Below, one piece after another: positions 1-6,460 of a DNA stretch of 64,000 nt. Both the position numbers and the translations under genes were made by a program. The stretch comes from Leptolyngbya sp. PCC 6406 (GTDB taxonomy: Bacteria > Cyanobacteriota > Cyanobacteriia > Phormidesmidales > Phormidesmidaceae): contig NZ_KI913949.1 in NCBI RefSeq assembly GCF_000332095.2, positions 3,075,715-3,139,714 of the forward strand. Direction: 5' to 3'. Positions within the stretch are counted from its first letter, which is position 1, and every line of letters begins with the position of its first letter. The notes beneath the pieces are model-generated. The model ran no database searches. It was given only the letters and a program-made list of their open reading frames with translations, and was not told where the DNA came from.

Positions 1-204
1 CTGCATCTGCGCCTCATCCAGTTCCCTCGGTCGCCCAGGACTGGTCTTGGGGGCAAGCTCACCCGTTTCCCGATACTGCTTCAGCAGTTTCACGATAAAA
101 CTTAGAGTCACTCGAAATCGCTGGGCTAACTGGCGCTGCGAAATGCGCTCGTTCTCATAGGTCTCAATAATCTTCTGTCGCAAATCGGTGCTGTAGGCCT
201 TCAT
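1..204 (-). CDS. IS630-family transposase, N-terminal 68 residues (partial)
   Basis: The visible part starts MKAYSTDLRQKIIETYENE and continues with a helix-turn-helix region (RISQRQLAQRFRVTLSFIVK) and the basic linker ending in PGRPRELDEAQMQ. This is the standard N-terminus of IS630-type transposases, where a winged HTH binds the terminal repeats before the DDE catalytic domain. The catalytic part lies outside the window, so integrity cannot be judged. The ATG at 204 is the natural start: the non-coding terminus of the element lies just upstream of it. Confidence 0.8.
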   Translation of the reverse strand, partial: MKAYSTDLRQKIIETYENERISQRQLAQRFRVTLSFIVKLLKQYRETGELAPKTSPGRPRELDEAQMQ

Positions 205-262
205 CGGCTCCTCGCGCTTTTTCTACCCGCTATTCGTACCACATCTTTGTGAAATCCGCTAT
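1..262 (-). mobile_element. IS630-family insertion sequence, 5' end only (runs off the left edge)
   Basis: The element begins, read on the minus strand, with TATAGCGGATTTCACAAAG near 262 and continues into a transposase gene that leaves the window. It sits directly inside a PIN-domain gene whose reading frame loses similarity exactly here, so this is the insertion point. IS630/Tc1 elements insert at TA dinucleotides, and the junction is TA-rich as expected. Only one end is visible, so element length and target duplication cannot be checked. Confidence 0.7.
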
Positions 263-370
263 AAATCCCTCAATCTCTCCAGTATTGATGCGCTCAAACA
301 GTCTGGCTGCATTTTCTACAAATGGCTCCCGCTCTTGCAGAAAGTCAAGAACCACGTTGGTGTCAATCAG
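263..370 (-). pseudogene. VapC-like PIN-domain toxin, truncated by IS630
   Basis: The minus strand reads LIDTNVVLDFLQEREPF followed by about 20 more residues typical of the first third of a PIN-domain ribonuclease, including the first acidic active-site residue (D of LIDTN). It then runs into the IS630 end and stops after a few element-encoded codons. The 5' end is also damaged: in this frame a TGA lies between the antitoxin stop and the LIDTN segment and no ATG or GTG is available, suggesting a small indel at the start. The remaining acidic residues of the PIN site are absent, so no active toxin is made from here. Confidence 0.75.
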
Positions 371-378
371 ACCTCACA

Positions 379-600
379 TTACTGATATTTCTCAGTAAGG
401 TAGGACACGTAATCCTCTCTGGCATCATGCTTCTCTGTTACTGCCGAACTTTTTGCAATCCCTCGAAGCCGCGATAAGTTTCTGTGCTTCAACTGGGGAG
501 GGGGTTCCCGTTTTAGTGACGCCAAAAGAGTTTGCACCAATTGCCAGCGATCGCTCGTTGACAGTTGTAGTACTTGTTTCTGTAGTTCTTGTAATGTCAT
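379..600 (-). CDS. type II antitoxin (partner of the truncated PIN toxin)
   Basis: A 73-residue protein beginning MTLQELQKQVLQLSTSDRWQ, the pattern of a small cyanobacterial antitoxin family usually found directly upstream of PIN-domain toxins (compare VapB/DUF2281-like proteins). It is an N-terminal dimerisation helix followed by a charged C-terminal tail that would wrap the toxin. The toxin remnant starts a few bases after its stop codon, the classic overlapping arrangement. With the toxin disrupted, this antitoxin is an orphan; it could still protect against related toxins elsewhere, which is inference. Assignment rests on pattern and context, not on a diagnostic motif. Confidence 0.65.
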   Translation of the reverse strand: MTLQELQKQVLQLSTSDRWQLVQTLLASLKREPPPQLKHRNLSRLRGIAKSSAVTEKHDAREDYVSYLTEKYQ

Positions 601-763
601 TTGTCTAGAGATATATGAGTTTGCTGTATACCAATTGTAAGTTCTTCGGATTCACAAAAGACTCAACAAAGGGTTCACTTCAATGACATCTGCAACTGAC
701 GCTATCTGAATCTTGAAACACTAACAAGAATGATCTCGGTTGCGCCTCACCGAGGACTGAGTC

Positions 764-851
764 GCATAACGTTGCCCATCACCCGCCGCAGATAGCTTTT
801 GATACTTACAGACAACCTCTCGGCGGTCGGTGTGCATGGGCGTTGTTAGGG
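764..851 (-). other. attC-like recombination site (integron cassette end)
   Basis: Read on the minus strand the site opens CCTAACAACGCCCATGC and closes GATGGGCAACGTTATGC. The two ends form a long imperfect palindrome with arms TAACgttGCCCAT and ATGGGCgttGTTA, an inner CCGCCG/CGGCGG pair, and a variable centre of about 25 bases. This is the architecture of integron attC sites (R''-L'' ... L'-R'). It lies about 40 bases after the stop of the HNH gene on the same strand, where a cassette's attC belongs. The core boxes do not match the consensus perfectly, and no integron integrase is in the window, so this would be a lone or integrase-less cassette site. Confidence 0.55.
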
Positions 852-889
852 TGCGAACTTTCCTAACACAGTCAAGAGGCTGAAATACA

Positions 890-1261
890 TTAGAACTTCT
901 TACTCTTTCTTTTATTACAAGGTGTGCAAAGCAAATGCATATTACTTTTGTCCAATGCTAGGTGAGGGTAGGACGAAACTGGCAATTTGTGATCAATCTC
1001 AAAATAGTCAATATGGAACTCATGTCCTAACATCTTACAGGTAGGACTTGCACACTTCTTCTCCTGCTTTTTGTAGAGCTTTTTTTTGAAGATTTTTCCA
1101 TCATCACTGTCGCGCCAAGAGTTAAATTGAGCACGAGCTAACTTGATAGGATCATATTTATCTTTTATCTCAATACGATCTAACTTTAAAGCCTCTAGAG
1201 AAGCATCTGTCTTTTTTATTGCTGATAGCAAATCAGCAATAATTTGATGGAGAGTACTCAT
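890..1261 (-). CDS. small HNH endonuclease
   Basis: A 123-residue protein. Residues 70 and 75 form a CxxxxC pair, EIDH (about 88-91) supplies the HNH histidine, and LLCTPCN (about 110-116) gives the second metal-binding cysteine pair and the asparagine, so the beta-beta-alpha-metal fold and catalytic residues look complete. The first 40 residues are a helical segment (KKTDASLEALKLDRIEIKD) that closely resembles the C-terminus of the protein encoded just upstream. Its ATG overlaps that gene's stop (ATGA), implying translational coupling. An attC-like site follows the gene. Such small HNH proteins occur in mobile elements and defence loci; the target here is unknown. Confidence 0.8.
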   Translation of the reverse strand: MSTLHQIIADLLSAIKKTDASLEALKLDRIEIKDKYDPIKLARAQFNSWRDSDDGKIFKKKLYKKQEKKCASPTCKMLGHEFHIDYFEIDHKLPVSSYPHLALDKSNMHLLCTPCNKRKSKKF

Positions 1262-1644
1262 TGTGTAGCGTCATATCTCTGTTTTATTTCAGCAGCATCG
1301 GCTTTTAAGGCAGCTAAAGAAGCATCTGTCTTAGCCATTGCCTGAGTAAGTTTTGCAACTACCTTACGAATTTCTGGATCACCGTCTTCTGAAAAAGGAA
1401 TTTCTACGACATTACCTAAAAGCTCTCGTAGGACAGTTAGAATTTCTTCTAAAGTCTTACGAGTAGCTTTCTGAATACGTGGTCGTTTTATATAGTCATT
1501 AATGCTGGCAATAACTTGGCTTAAATCATATATATAAGCTTGCCCTTGCCTACCAAGGGGAGATAAACCCTTCGTTATAATCTGTGCATGATACTTAGAC
1601 ATCCCATAGGCTTGCAATTGTCTACGGGTTACTATCTGAGTCAT
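1258..1644 (-). CDS. conserved hypothetical protein, helical, upstream partner of the HNH nuclease
   Basis: A 128-residue protein I recognise only as a cyanobacterial conserved hypothetical. The N-terminus (TRRQLQAYGMSKYHAQIITK) looks like a small helix-turn-helix or winged-helix segment, followed by a basic stretch and a C-terminal helix. The last 30 residues (MAKTDASLAALKADAAEIK) repeat, with changes, the first 35 residues of the HNH protein encoded next. The stop overlaps the HNH start by the sequence ATGA. It may be a DNA-binding or docking partner for the nuclease; that is inference from coupling and the shared segment. Confidence 0.6.
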   Translation of the reverse strand: MTQIVTRRQLQAYGMSKYHAQIITKGLSPLGRQGQAYIYDLSQVIASINDYIKRPRIQKATRKTLEEILTVLRELLGNVVEIPFSEDGDPEIRKVVAKLTQAMAKTDASLAALKADAAEIKQRYDATQ

Positions 1645-1654
1645 CTGTTAATAC

Positions 1655-2053
1655 TCATGCAACTTTGCTATCATCGTCGTCTTCCTTGAGAACGTGTTCA
1701 ACCATCGGATCTTTTGGAGAACCAAGTTCCCTAGCCTTGTCATAAACACGACCTACAAGACCACGCCAAAAGCCACGCTCTTCTCTAAGATCCTTTTCAT
1801 ACTTCTCAATTTTGGATGCGTGTTCTTTATCTCTGCGCTCCATTTCATCAGTTTTCTTCTTAACCAAACCCTTCTGAGCGCGCTGAAGGTTTTGGCGCTT
1901 GCTTAATTCAGGACCAGCAAATGGAGAGGTAACTCTACGGATTGTAAGCTCATCAGGATTGGTACTAAAGTCAACTGACTCTAGAGCGCGGCTAGCATCA
2001 GCTTTCGTCCATCCTTCGTGCTGGAGCAACTTAATCGCCTGTGACTTGTTCAC
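1655..2053 (-). CDS. conserved hypothetical protein with charged coiled-coil centre
   Basis: A 132-residue protein starting MNKSQAIKLLQHEGWTKADA, which resembles a small UBA- or HTH-like three-helix unit. The middle (about residues 58-95) is rich in K, E and R and likely forms a coiled coil, and the tail is acidic (KEDDDDSK). It has no catalytic motif I recognise. It lies 10 bases upstream of the next gene on the same strand, so the three minus-strand genes between 890 and 2053 probably form one operon whose promoter lies toward the hairpin-repeat array at 2196-2449. Confidence 0.55.
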   Translation of the reverse strand: MNKSQAIKLLQHEGWTKADASRALESVDFSTNPDELTIRRVTSPFAGPELSKRQNLQRAQKGLVKKKTDEMERRDKEHASKIEKYEKDLREERGFWRGLVGRVYDKARELGSPKDPMVEHVLKEDDDDSKVA

Positions 2054-2195
2054 GGGTGTTTAGAAAAACATATATCTTTGTGATCCTAGCTACTACGTAC
2101 AGTTGAGTCAACATTCAACTGCAAGATTGGCAGGCAACCTCAAGGCACTGCCCCACCAAGAACCAAGCACCCTAACTCGTTTTTAGACAGCTCAG
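2054..2195. other. intergenic stretch between the three-gene cluster and the repeat array
   Basis: No gene is visible in these 142 bases. The likely promoter of the minus-strand cluster should be here or inside the adjacent repeat array, but I cannot point to convincing -35 and -10 boxes. Confidence 0.4.
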
Positions 2196-2449
2196 GGCAC
2201 CTCCGCTCTGCCTATCCACCTTGTGTAGGGAAGATAGGCAGAGTTGGTGCCGTCTATCTCCCTGCTGAGGGGATATAGGCAGATTACAGTCTTTATAAGC
2301 ACCCAAATTGGTGGATTAGGCAGATTATAGTCTGTCTATCTCTCTGCTAGAGCGAGATAGGTAGATCATGATCTGTCTATCTCGTCTACATGGGGTGTTT
2401 AGGCAGATCACAGTCTGTCTAAACACCCTGAGCAGAGGAGTTGGGCAGA
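2196..2449. repeat. array of 41-42 bp hairpin repeats (six to seven units)
   Basis: Units start with GGCAGA (GGCACC in the first, GGTAGA in the fifth) at 2196, 2237, 2278, 2319, 2360, 2402 and a partial one at 2444, giving spacings of 41, 41, 41, 41, 42 and 42. The best-conserved core is GGCAGATyAyAGTCTGTCTA, itself an imperfect palindrome. Flanking arms vary between units but stay complementary in several: GGGAAGATAG with CTATCTCCC around the unit at 2237, CGAGATAG with CTATCTCG around 2360, and GGGTGTTTAG with CTAAACACCC around 2402. Unit size is too short for a CRISPR repeat plus spacer. Direct observation; function unknown. Confidence 0.85.
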
Positions 2450-2489
2450 CAGCTTCACAAAAGTTTTATGCGGTACTGTGCCGCATTAC

Positions 2490-3166
2490 TGAAAGAGAAA
2501 GTGATCCAGCCGATCCCCCAACCCCACCAACTCCAGCGCCATCTCCGGCAACACCGGGCGGGGGGCGATGTCCATCACCAAAGCCACATTTTCCCGCGCC
2601 GTCAAACTGGGGGTCAGGTTGTAGAACTAGAAAATGAAGCCGATGGACTCCTGCCGAAACCGAGTCAGCAGGCGATCGCCCCCCTGACTCAGATTTTGCT
2701 GACGAAAATACACTTCCCCGCTGGTGGGCACGTCTAACCCCCCCCAGAATATTCAGCAGGGTAGACTTGCCACTGCCCGACGGCCCCAGCAGCACCACAA
2801 ATTCCCCTTCATACAAATCCAGATCCACCGCCCGCAGAGCGTGAACTTCCACCTCCCCCATGCGGTAGATCTTGGTGATGTGGTGACTGTGGAAAATGGC
2901 TGGAGCCGCGATCGCAGCAGGAACTCTGGTTGACTGACAAAAGTTGCCTCTCAAAGCCCCAAAGGCTCTCGTCACAAGGGTTTCAGGAATCAAGCTCAAG
3001 CTCCTTGTCTGATGGGCATTATGGGGGCTCAATCGTGGTAAAGAGTTTCGCCCTGAAAGCACTGTGCTGTACGCCTTTCAGGGTTTAGTCAGCCAGAACG
3101 CTACACCCCTTACTTTGCGGGCAGTTCAGAAGTTTTGTCAGTCAACCAGGCAGGAACTTGGGCCAT
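2490..3166 (-). pseudogene. ABC transporter ATP-binding protein (LolD/MacB type), degraded
   Basis: Once the inserted MITE is ignored, the minus strand starts ATGGCCCAAGTTCCTGC at 3166 and reads through [18 protein letters not shown] to an intact Walker A (GPSGSGKST). After LLNILGG the frame shifts within a run of G, then continues in another frame as [10 protein letters not shown] and later hits a TAG where the family has the Q-loop glutamine of FIFQFYNL. Similarity ends near 2500, before the signature motif and Walker B. The gene thus carries an insertion, a frameshift, a nonsense codon and a 3' truncation. The family powers lipoprotein or macrolide exporters; this copy cannot work. Confidence 0.85.
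2926..3149. mobile_element. 224-bp MITE inside the ABC ATPase gene
   Basis: Both ends carry the 17-bp inverted repeat CTGGTTGACTGACAAAA. The element is flanked by perfect 9-bp direct repeats GCAGGAACT at 2917-2925 and 3150-3158. Removing the element and one repeat restores the ABC ATPase N-terminus ([16 protein letters not shown]), which proves the insertion and its boundaries. There is no transposase inside, so it is non-autonomous and must have been mobilised by an IS with these ends; a 9-bp duplication would suit some IS4-type elements. Confidence 0.9.
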
Positions 3167-3184
3167 GGCGGGATTCCCCCGTAA

Positions 3185-4095
3185 GAGGGTGTCTGAGAAG
3201 TAGAAAGGCCCTCAAAAACGCTACTCTATCAGTCAGTAAGTACACTTGATAGGGTTTTTGAGGGCAATGCGATTATCCTACCCCACCGATTTGACTGATG
3301 AACAATGGGATATTCTCTCTCTCTTGATTCCTCCGGCGAAGCCTGGTGGACGACCTCGGAGCACGGATATGCGAGAAGTGGTCAATGCGATTCTGTACGT
3401 TCTGGACAATAGCACCAAGTGGCGGTGCTTACCCCATGATTTCCCGAAGGCCAAAACGGTCTACCATTATTTTCGCCAATGGCGCAATGATGGGGTGTGG
3501 GAACACATCAATCACCGATTGCGGGAGTTGGTGCGGTTAACGGAGGGGCGCGAAGCGTCTCCCAGTGCAGCGGTGATGGATAGTCAGTCGGTGAACAGCG
3601 ATGTCTACATTTCGGAGTCGGTCGGCTTCGATGCAAACAAAAAGGTCAAAGGTCGGAAGCGAAACGTGGTGGTCGACACAATGGGTTTAGTGCTGATGGT
3701 TGTGGTTACCGCAGCGAGTCTCCCTGAGCGGGATGGCGCACGAAAGGTGCTAGAAAAAATGCATCAGGTTAGTCAGTGGTTCACTCGCCTGTGTGTCATT
3801 TGGGTTGATGGGGGATATAGCGGTAACGATTTCATGAAAGAGATCATGGACCGCTTTCGATGGGTGATTGAGGTGATCAAGCGCCCCGACTGTGCGCAGG
3901 GATTTGTGCTGTTACCCAAGCGGTGGGTGGTGGAGCGCACATTTGGCTGGTTTACTTTTTGCCGCCGCTTGAGTAAAGACTATGAGCGCCTACCAGAGAC
4001 CGCTGAGGCATGGATTTATGTGGCCAATATTCGAGTCATGTTAAGGCGACTAACGTGCTAATTCATACCTACATTCCAGCTTTTCAGACACCCTC
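3185..4095 (+). mobile_element. complete IS5-family insertion sequence (911 bp)
   Basis: The ends are GAGGGTGTCTGAgAAG at the left and, inverted, GAGGGTGTCTGAaAAG at the right. A 3-bp target duplication TAA flanks the element (3182-3184 and 4096-4098), matching the TNA target of the IS1031-like subgroup. One transposase gene fills the interior. A strong hairpin (CCCTCAAAAACGCTA paired with TTTTTGAGGGC) lies between the left end and the transposase start and may dampen read-through translation. It landed just upstream of the dead ABC ATPase gene. Confidence 0.9.
3267..4061 (+). CDS. IS5-family transposase (DDE)
   Basis: About 264 residues from the ATG at 3267 (MRLSYPTDLTDEQWDIL); a TTG at 3246 in the same frame falls inside the upstream hairpin and is less likely. 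The N-terminal DUF4096-type region (TDEQW ... GGRPRSTDMREVVNAILY) is followed by the catalytic triad: D in VMDSQSV, D in WVDGGYSG and E in VVERTFGWF with the expected arginine and lysine around it. Length is normal for a single-frame IS5 transposase and no frame break is seen, so the element may still be active. Confidence 0.92.
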   Translation: MRLSYPTDLTDEQWDILSLLIPPAKPGGRPRSTDMREVVNAILYVLDNSTKWRCLPHDFPKAKTVYHYFRQWRNDGVWEHINHRLRELVRLTEGREASPSAAVMDSQSVNSDVYISESVGFDANKKVKGRKRNVVVDTMGLVLMVVVTAASLPERDGARKVLEKMHQVSQWFTRLCVIWVDGGYSGNDFMKEIMDRFRWVIEVIKRPDCAQGFVLLPKRWVVERTFGWFTFCRRLSKDYERLPETAEAWIYVANIRVMLRRLTC

Positions 4096-4143
4096 TAACA
4101 TCAAGACTACCCGGAACTCAAATACCAATATCGCTCGAAATCA

Positions 4144-4623
4144 CTACATCAGTGTTTGAATTGCAGCCAGAATGTCCTGATCAGGGGCTGGAGTATTATT
4201 GTCAATTTCCAAGTCCCAGTCATAGGTTACAGCAGCAGCAATTTGGTTGTATTGCTCCACCTTATCGTCTGAAATGGGGATATGCTCGGCATTATTCCGG
4301 TGTTTAACCCGATATAAACAGGTATCTAGGGCGGCATAGATTCGAATAAGCTTAAGGGCATATTTTTCCGCCAGTGCCGCTCGAAACTGGCCAAAGGCTT
4401 CCCCAGCCCCTAGGCTTTCAATCATCACTTTGGGGTAACTTTCAAAGGCTTGATCGATGGCCTGCTCCACCTTTTTCCAGCCATTTTCACCGGGTTTGAG
4501 GGCGAGCCAAATGGATTCCACCCGAATGAATTGGATCTCCGTGTTTTGGGCAACCAGGGTGCCGACATAGGTCTTGCCAGCTCCTTTTGGCCCGATCAGC
4601 ATATAGAGTGTGCGCTGGGTCAT
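4144..4623 (-). CDS. P-loop ATPase/kinase-like protein
   Basis: A 159-residue protein starting MTQRTLYMLIGPKGAGKT; the Walker A (GPKGAGKT) is at residues 10-17. A longer reading to 4677 exists, but upstream residues look random. The size and layout match the AAA_33/shikimate-kinase-like group of small nucleotide-dependent kinases, with a later IRIYAALDTCLYR strand and an acceptor/lid segment (RVKHRNNAEHIPISDDK). The substrate cannot be told. It follows the IS5 element and lies 127 bp from the next minus-strand gene, with no operon evidence. Confidence 0.7.
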   Translation of the reverse strand: MTQRTLYMLIGPKGAGKTYVGTLVAQNTEIQFIRVESIWLALKPGENGWKKVEQAIDQAFESYPKVMIESLGAGEAFGQFRAALAEKYALKLIRIYAALDTCLYRVKHRNNAEHIPISDDKVEQYNQIAAAVTYDWDLEIDNNTPAPDQDILAAIQTLM

Positions 4624-4750
4624 GGTCAGATTTAGCAGAAGTATCAAGAATTGGTGGTGTAAGCGGCACAACACCATGGGTTGTTAGGAAGCAGCCCTAG
4701 CTGTTGCAAAAATAGGGCGATCGCCCATGTTCTGCCCTGGATACTGGAGG

Positions 4751-6388
4751 CTAGATTGAGCAGGTCAGGGCTTGGGTTTGCTTGCTGAAAAGGATATTTT
4801 CCCGATAGTCCACGGGGCAGTCGATCACCGTCGGCACATCCTGCTCCAGGGCTTCCTTCAGGGTTGGAACCAAGTCCTCCGTGGACTCGATGCGATAGCC
4901 CTTTAGCCCCATACTCTCCGCCAGCTTGACGAAATCGGGATTGGTGAAGTGGACAAAGGCAGACTCACCGTAGGCGTTCTGCTGCTTCCACTCAATCAGA
5001 CCGTAGGCTCCATCATTGAAGATCAGGGTGACAAAGGGGGTACCCACCCGCAGGGCCGTTTCTAGCTCCTGGCAGTTCATCATGAAGCCGCCGTCTCCGG
5101 TCACCGCCACCACCCGACGGTTGGGGTGGACTAATTTAGCCGCGATCGCACCTGGAATCGCAATGCCCATAGCGGCAAACCCATTGGAAATCAGACAGGT
5201 ATTGGGGCGATCGCAGTGGTAATTGCGAGCGATCCACATTTTGTGGGCTCCCACATCGGAAATGACGATATCCTCCGGCCCCATCACCTGGCGCAGGTCA
5301 TAGATCAGCTTTTGGGGCTTCACCGGAAAGCCGTAATCATCGCTATAGCGCTCATAGTCAGCGCGGATCTCCTCTCGCAGCGTCAGGTTGATGGGGTCGG
5401 GCATCCCCTTGCGATTTACCCGCTTCAAGATTTCCGTCAGGGAGTCGGCAATATCCCCCACCACCTCTACACGGGGAATGTAGCTGCTATCAATTTCCGC
5501 CGGGGTGGTGTTGATGTGGATAATGGGCAGCTCCCCCTCAGGGTTCCACTTTTTTGGGGAATATTCCACTAGGTCATAGCCAATGGCAATCAGCAGGTCG
5601 GCCCGCTCTAGGCCGCAGGTGATGTAGTCCCGCTGCTGGAGGCCAAAGGTCCACAGGGCCAGGGGATGGGTGTAGGGCAGCACCCCCTTACCCATGAAGG
5701 TATTGGCCACGGGCACATTCAAGGTCGTGGCGAACTGGATCAGGGCGTCGCTTGCCTGGGCGCGAATGGCCCCATTGCCCACCAGAATCAAGGGATTCGT
5801 CGCCTGGGAAATGGCTACCGCCGCCTGCTGGATACTCTGGAGGGAAGAATAGGATTTGCCCTGGCCATTGCGGTGTAGGGGCTTACCCTCCACTGGCATA
5901 GCGGCGATATTTTCCGGCAGGTCAATGTGGACCGCACCGGGATTTTCGGTTTGGGCCAGTTTGAAGGCTTTGCGGACAATCTCTGGGGTAATGCTGGGGC
6001 GCACAATCTGGGCGTTCCACTTGGTCACCGGGGCGAACATGGCCACCAGATCTAGGTATTGGTGGGATTCAATGTGCATCCGGTCCGTGCCCACCTGCCC
6101 GGTGATCGCCACTAGGGGAGCCCGATCTAGGTTGGCATCCGCCACCCCGGTCATCAGGTTAGTGGCCCCCGGCCCCAGGGTGGAAAGGCACACCCCCGCC
6201 TTTCCCGTGAGGCGACCGTAGACATCCGCCATGAAGGCGGCTCCCTGCTCGTGGCGGGTGGTGATGAATTGAATGGAGGATTTTTTTAACGCTTGGAGCA
6301 CTTGGAGATTTTCTTCCCCCGGTACTCCGAAAATATATTCTACCCCTTCATTTTCTAGGCACTGGACGAGTAATGTGGCGGTATCCAT
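4751..6388 (-). CDS. 2-oxoglutarate decarboxylase (acetolactate-synthase-like, ThDP-dependent)
   Basis: A 545-residue ThDP enzyme. The N-terminal Pyr domain has the catalytic glutamate in TTRHEQGAAFMADVYGR (about residue 47), and the C-terminal PP domain has GDGGFMMN followed by IFNDGAYG for Mg-ThDP binding. By sequence alone it would be called a catabolic AlsS-type acetolactate synthase. Established work in Synechococcus PCC 7002 showed that the cyanobacterial protein of this type next to succinate-semialdehyde dehydrogenase is 2-oxoglutarate decarboxylase, making succinate semialdehyde for the TCA bypass. Here the dehydrogenase gene lies 1.8 kb upstream on the same strand with DarTG between. 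An AlsS role remains possible. Confidence 0.75.
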   Translation of the reverse strand: MDTATLLVQCLENEGVEYIFGVPGEENLQVLQALKKSSIQFITTRHEQGAAFMADVYGRLTGKAGVCLSTLGPGATNLMTGVADANLDRAPLVAITGQVGTDRMHIESHQYLDLVAMFAPVTKWNAQIVRPSITPEIVRKAFKLAQTENPGAVHIDLPENIAAMPVEGKPLHRNGQGKSYSSLQSIQQAAVAISQATNPLILVGNGAIRAQASDALIQFATTLNVPVANTFMGKGVLPYTHPLALWTFGLQQRDYITCGLERADLLIAIGYDLVEYSPKKWNPEGELPIIHINTTPAEIDSSYIPRVEVVGDIADSLTEILKRVNRKGMPDPINLTLREEIRADYERYSDDYGFPVKPQKLIYDLRQVMGPEDIVISDVGAHKMWIARNYHCDRPNTCLISNGFAAMGIAIPGAIAAKLVHPNRRVVAVTGDGGFMMNCQELETALRVGTPFVTLIFNDGAYGLIEWKQQNAYGESAFVHFTNPDFVKLAESMGLKGYRIESTEDLVPTLKEALEQDVPTVIDCPVDYRENILFSKQTQALTCSI

Positions 6389-6460
6389 GGCAATATCCTT
6401 GGTATTTCTCGTTCCCAGGCTCCGCCCAGGAACACTGACTAGCGGCTCTGCCGCCTTGAT

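Noticed and set aside
1694-1906. Plus-strand 70-residue hydrophobic protein opposite the coiled-coil gene
   Set aside because: It is the antisense reading of a K/E-rich coding region, which gives F/L-rich artefacts; no start signal.
2196-2449. CRISPR array
   Set aside because: The period is 41-42 bp in total and the variable parts are complementary arms, not unique spacers of 30-40 bases; no cas gene is present.
4751-6388. Biosynthetic acetolactate synthase (ilvB)
   Set aside because: The sequence is of the catabolic AlsS/2-oxoglutarate decarboxylase type, and the nearby succinate-semialdehyde dehydrogenase favours the decarboxylase role.
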